Shown here: positions 60,236-64,000 of the stretch, piece after piece
Position numbering within the stretch: position 1 is the first letter of the stretch
Layout of the letters: each line of letters starts with the position of its first letter
Assembly (NCBI GenBank): GCA_964006375.1
Contig: OZ023270.1
Coordinates: forward strand, 74,403,891 to 74,467,890
Direction of reading: 5' to 3'
Length of the DNA stretch: 64,000 nt
Source: Tillus elongatus
Lineage: Eukaryota; Arthropoda; Insecta; Coleoptera; Cleridae
Notes under the pieces: model-generated
Databases searched by the model: none
Seen by the model: only the letters and a program-made list of their open reading frames with translations
What the model was told of the DNA's origin: nothing
Position numbers and translations under genes: made by a program

Positions 60236-60368
60236 ATATAAAAATTTAAACTGACCCCGGAAATGTGTTCTGGGGGGCCTAATTAGCGCTCATTTGAAGA
60301 AATTTTTTCAAAATTCAAAAGTCGGGATCTCCTCATTAGTGAATTTTTTTTAAGAAAATTCACTAAAA
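59076..60368 (+). repeat. long-form H-repeat, second complete copy
   Basis: It has the same order as 4078-5818: head CTCTGGACGCAGCAAGTGCG, inverted-end unit to 59391, embedded MITE ('CACCAACGACTTGTGGGCCA'), middle segment ('GACAATGACGGTTGAAAC'), one body unit, 'GAGTTATCGGTGTGACACA', TA array 60161-60231, tail 'CTGACCCCGGAAATGTGTTC' and hairpin ATTAGTGAATTTT...AAAATTCACTAA. It is shorter because it has one body unit and a shorter array. Confidence 0.8.
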
Positions 60369-60650
60369 CGGGCATAACAAAGCATTCCAAACTTAACCAG
60401 CAAACGGATAAAAAACACGTGCGCGCGCGCGACGCACACCCCGACAATCAGGCCCAAATAATATATAAAAATTAAACTCAATTAACTAAAAATAAGTTAA
60501 GATACAATGTCTAAAATATAAGCAATTTGAAAAAACTAAAAGTAAGCTGAAATATACATTATTATTATAAATTAATGATGCTGTTTTTGTATTTAATGTT
60601 TGTATGGATTATTGGTAATTAGTATTCTGATTATATTGTATTTTTTATAA
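60369..60650. other. no gene seen
   Basis: AT-rich; a (GC)n-like CGTGCGCGCGCGCG lies at 60418-60431. Nothing else. Confidence 0.4.
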
Positions 60651-61060
60651 TATTTATTTATTTATTTATTTATTTACTACAAATACTCAACGGGAATTAT
60701 CCCAAATTAAGAGTATGAATACAATACATATCATACACTATAAAAATTAACAAAGTAAAGTTCTACTAATTACCAAGCAGCGATGCAACGTGTCTCATCT
60801 CAGACTCACCACAACACAATATGTCTATTGACTGATGCACGCTGTTATAGATGGAGCACGATCTGTAAATCGGTGAGTTAAGCCTAACATTGGTCCTAGG
60901 TGGCGGTAGATAAAAGAAGTCGTGTCTTCTATAAACCAAAAACTAACTATTAAATAATAATAATACAGCTATTCGAGAGAAAGACTTGTGCGCAATCAAA
61001 ATTTTATGAAATACTAAAAAAATATATCTTTCAACACATATATAGAGTCACACGAAGTAT
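60650..61060 (-). mobile_element. non-LTR retrotransposon 3' end
   Basis: A (TTTA)n run at 60651-60678 is, on the minus strand, a (TAAA)n tail. Upstream of it on that strand is 'CTCTTAATTTGGGATAATTC' and a frame with RRHDFFYLPPPRTNVRLNSP, YRSCSIYNSV, which resembles the C-terminal tail of CR1/jockey-type proteins. It could be the 3' end of the element whose ORF1 lies at 62151-62960, with most of ORF2 deleted. Confidence 0.6.
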
Positions 61061-61158
61061 ATTGTAGATATTGACTTTAAATTTGGCAAAATGCATGTTC
61101 TCAGCCTGACACAATACAAATTTTGACCTTTCATGCCTTCTACCAAGGACTCAAGACA

Positions 61159-61270
61159 TATATATGCACATGTATATATACACATATATATACACACACA
61201 TATATATACACATATATATATATATATACACACATATATATATACACATATATACACACACATATATATG
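61159..61270. repeat. (TA)n/(CA)n mixed microsatellite
   Basis: Alternating TATATA and CACACA blocks. Frames of Tyr/Ile/His over it are artefacts. Confidence 0.9.
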
Positions 61271-62150
61271 AGGATTTTTAGATCACGCGCATTCCTATAT
61301 TCAGCATCTTTGCATTTAGAAGTATGATTTATGATTGTCAAAGTGTATAAATATCATAGATAGAGAAATGTATAATATAATACATGCACGTATACAATCC
61401 CAGATTCAGACAAGCATGAGTGACAAAATCAATTTGGAAGATGATAAAGAACATGGAGATTCTTTGTAAGAGATTTACAATAAATAAAGATACCTGACTG
61501 TCTGCACCTGACAATATGAACCGTTCTAAGATCTCTAGAACACGAGAAACACATCCACATTAACAGGGTACAACTTCACCCTGTGATTACCCTGATCTAA
61601 TCACCGGCTACACTACCGTCACCCAGCATCCAGTCCGCGACATTCTAACAATACTAGCCATTTAGTACTAGAGGTAAGTCCATGTAATTCTAAGCACTCT
61701 CCAGCACTGCACATTACACATGACTTTAACCTGTACAATAACGTTTATAATATTTTAATTAATTAATTAAACAATTTTTGTTTATCTATAAACTTACAAA
61801 AAATAATATCGCGGCATATTGATCCTTTCTTCTCATTATCTAGTCCCTACTGTTTGCTTACATTTTAAAAGCCTCTCAATACTTTTGAATAGTAAACAAC
61901 GAATGCTTTATAATAAGGAAAAAACAAAGAAAAGTATAAAACAAAGTACTGAGACAAACTGATCAGATCGAAATCATTCTGTCAAGAACATCATCTTAAT
62001 AATAATAAAAATAAATCATGTAACAATGCTAACTTAACCTGAACAAATATTATAACTAAACTGTCAACTATTCCTTAATTAACTTAAATAGCTTAAATTT
62101 ATTTAAACTACCAGAAAACATCAAATAAATCTACTTATCAATTGACCACA
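61271..62150. other. no coding sequence recognised
   Basis: It would be the position of ORF2 if ORF1 and the 3' end belonged together, but I see no endonuclease or reverse transcriptase motif. Confidence 0.45.
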
Positions 62151-62960
62151 TTACTTCTTCGTTGCGGCTCTTCTTGTCAGCCTTTTCTCACTAATATTGT
62201 TTACTCTCGCAGCATCTGTTGGCCGAGTTTGTGAATGCTCTGCCGGCTGGTATGCTTCAAGTAAAGGTGAGTCTGACCGTGGGAGTGTACTGCCTTCTGA
62301 TAATGAACGTCTGATGCTGTGTATCTGATCTCCGTCCTGCGGCTGCTCCTCTAACGTATCCTGAAGTTGTTCAGCGGTGTATACTTCATCATTTACATAG
62401 AGCTTATTTCCTCTAATTGATGCATTTTGTTTTCTGTTCTTAGCTATTTTTAAATGTTGAACCAGTATTTTCCTTCCCTGCTGTTCCTCTCTTGTCAGGT
62501 CGTGTGAAACAAATATTGAAGTGCCTCTAAATTTATGAGACTGTTTCAAAATCTCTACTTTTTTTAAAAACGTTGATAGTTCCACTTTTACGACCTTTTT
62601 AGTTTTGCCAAATATGTCCACACTATTCACATCATATCTTTCCAGGTTAACTTCCAATATTTCCTTAAACTTCTCTGCAATAATCTCCAAGACTGTGCCC
62701 CTATTATTACTATCAGTGGCCAGTCCATGCACAATAATGTTATTTCTTCTGCTTTTCTTCTCTAAGTATTTAACTTTGCTCTGTAGCTCCTTGTTTTCAG
62801 CTTCAAGGTACTCTATCTTTTTATTAGCTATTTCAACTTCATGTCTAAATAATCTAAATTGATCTTCTATAAATGCCTTGATTTCCTTTTTGTTAGAATT
62901 TATTGCCTTTAGCAAATCATCATTTGATATTCCAGTTGATGCACTCATATTATATAGCAA
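62151..62960 (-). CDS. LINE ORF1 protein (coiled-coil, nucleic-acid-binding), intact frame
   Basis: A 269-residue uninterrupted frame. Residues about 10-75 are helical with a heptad-like pattern (DQFRLFRHEVEIANKKIEYL, EAENKELQSKVKYLEKKSRR), a trimerising coiled-coil in such proteins. Residues about 75-180 resemble the RRM and C-terminal domains of LINE ORF1 proteins (RRNNIIVHGLATDSN, KFRGTSIFVSHDLTREEQQG, RKQNASIRGNKLYVNDEVYT). The last 70 residues are Ser/Gln/Pro-rich and end in a basic tail RLTRRAATKK. The protein would bind the LINE RNA. It lies antisense in FAS intron 2, and its intact frame contrasts with the decayed LINEs around it. Confidence 0.8.
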   Translation of the reverse strand: MLYNMSASTGISNDDLLKAINSNKKEIKAFIEDQFRLFRHEVEIANKKIEYLEAENKELQSKVKYLEKKSRRNNIIVHGLATDSNNRGTVLEIIAEKFKEILEVNLERYDVNSVDIFGKTKKVVKVELSTFLKKVEILKQSHKFRGTSIFVSHDLTREEQQGRKILVQHLKIAKNRKQNASIRGNKLYVNDEVYTAEQLQDTLEEQPQDGDQIHSIRRSLSEGSTLPRSDSPLLEAYQPAEHSQTRPTDAARVNNISEKRLTRRAATKK

Positions 62961-63085
62961 TTAAATTCTAATAAATTAAAATTAATATCCTGTAATAGGA
63001 AATTATTTTGTTGGGCTTTTAAATAAATATATAAATAAATATTGCTGATTTAATGCATATAACAAACACTATTGATTTGTTTCAG
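62961..63085 (+). other. end of FAS intron 2
   Basis: AT-rich, ending in the acceptor TTGTTTCAG. The 5' UTR of the antisense LINE may be included. Confidence 0.6.
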
Positions 63086-63290
63086 GGATTGGACAAAGAG
63101 AAGCAAATTATATGGATCCAGGTATGCGTATGGTGAACGAACAATTAATTCAAGCGATGATGGATGCTGGCTTAAATCCATATGATTTTCAAAACGAGAG
63201 ATGCGGTATATTTTTTGCGTCCCATGTATCAGAAACCTTGGTGCTCTATCAGATGAATGATTTTCCAAAAAATGCTAACGTATATAAAGG
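63086..63290 (+). CDS. fatty acid synthase-like, coding exon 3 (ketoacyl-synthase)
   Basis: The exon follows acceptor TTTCAG in phase 1 and ends at AAAGG|GTAAAG in phase 2. It encodes GIGQREANYMDPGMRMVNEQ, LIQAMMDAGLNPYDF, ERCGIFFASHVSETLVLYQM, NDFPKNANVYKG. The family pattern 'FFG......A..MDP..RM.LE...EAI.DAG.NP..L....GVFIG...SE' is clear, with DP, RM, DAGLNP and SE retained. However, the segment after RM (VNEQLIQAMM) and FASHVSETLVL differ from the usual residues, so this is a divergent paralogue. The catalytic cysteine exon is outside the window. Confidence 0.85.
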
Positions 63291-64000
63291 GTAAAGTAAA
63301 TTAAAATAAGATAACTTGACACAAATTAATCTAATGTGGAATTCACATAATGACCAACATAACATTTTCCTTATTTTTTATTTAGAAAAGGTACCGTAGA
63401 TAGAAGAGTTGATTAGATCTTTTATTGAGTTTAATCCATTCGACATCCGAGAATAATAACTGAACATCCCATTTTTTTAGATTCTAACTAAACCTTTTTT
63501 TATAAGAAACCGATTGTATCTTATTAGTTTTTTCCAATCTGTTATTTCTTTTTTATTGCGCTAATTACAGGTGTCCCACGGTCGCCGTTGGTTAGAAAGT
63601 ATTTGGAGAACCTCAAAAGCTAGCAACTCAAAATTTGGTATAACGCCTTTCGAGCCTACGACCTATTGGCTAAAAATAACTTTCAAACTTCTGGAAATAC
63701 CGGGAATTGATAACAACTTGGTTATTTTAAAAGGAATGACCATGTGTTTTAATGTTTTTATGATACTATGTTGAATTTTAGATCGACTTTAAGTAACATA
63801 CTACTAACCTAAAACGTCAACTTTTGACGATAAAAACTATTTTTGTCAAAACTGATAAAAATACTGTGTTAAAATAAATTGTAAGAGTGGAACTAACAAA
63901 GATAGAACAACAAAATTTTGGCTGTAGGAAGTCAAAACATTTAAGTTCATTTTCATTTTATTTAATTTTGAAAATTACCCAGAAGGTGGTCTAAAAAAAT
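63291..64000 (+). other. start of FAS intron 3
   Basis: Starts with donor GTAAAG. At 63568 the sequence ACAGGTGTCCCACGGTCGCC looks like the inverted end of a mariner-type MITE continuing beyond the window. No further exon is seen up to the window edge. Confidence 0.55.

Noticed and set aside
63571..63774. A fourth FAS exon in the open frame near the window end
   Set aside because: The translation has no ketoacyl-synthase pattern, and the sequence begins with a transposon-type end ACAGGTGTCCC.

Overview
The window looks like nuclear DNA of an insect with a large, AT-rich, transposon-dense genome. The evidence is spliced fatty acid synthase (FAS) exons of insect type, together with many decayed LINEs, Penelope-like elements, Tc1/mariner elements, tRNA-derived SINEs, an LTR retrotransposon and long (TA)n arrays. 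A beetle is plausible but the order cannot be fixed from the sequence. There is no bacterial, viral or CRISPR content. Almost every long open reading frame belongs to a mobile element or is a microsatellite artefact.

Host genes: two FAS-like genes lie head to tail on the + strand. The last coding exon of the first (thioesterase end, 2282-2632) is followed by a poly(A) signal. The second begins at 42847; its first three coding exons (42847-42964, 49939-50112, 63086-63290) encode the start of the ketoacyl-synthase domain and splice in compatible phases. Its introns of about 7 kb and 13 kb, and the 40 kb between the genes, are filled with mobile elements.

Layout. 0.9-1.9 kb: Penelope-like fragment with an inverted 5' part and a candidate hammerhead ribozyme. 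2.7-6.4 kb: a Helitron/Helentron-like non-autonomous repeat, called 'H-repeat' here. 6.4-14.6 kb: a CR1-like LINE apparently split by a 3982-bp Tc1-like element with about 1.3-kb inverted arms. 15-22 kb: H-repeats, two more LINE remnants and a 'GTCTGTCGG' repeat. 22.9-32.3 kb: three DD41D-type mariner relatives, one 3264 bp long with about 950-bp inverted arms and an apparent 183-bp intron. 24.1-25.6 and 35.5-37.4 kb: an inverted pair of GC-richer composite repeats. 39.3-41.2 kb: a fourth DD41D-type element carrying a SINE. 42.2-42.7 kb: inverted Penelope-type repeats with a second hammerhead candidate. 43-49.9 kb (FAS intron 1): SINE, LINE, RTE and mariner fragments. 50.4-63 kb (FAS intron 2): a LINE carrying a palindromic insert, a tandem LTR-internal-LTR-internal-LTR array with an RTE inserted in the middle LTR, a long H-repeat, and an intact LINE ORF1.

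The H-repeat is the dominant organising element. Its copies start TCTGGACGCAGCAAG, carry a (TA)n array at one fixed internal place, and end in a hairpin closing with ...TTCACTAA. This accounts for most of the microsatellites in the window. Apart from the two FAS-like genes, nothing here can be argued to be a functional host gene.
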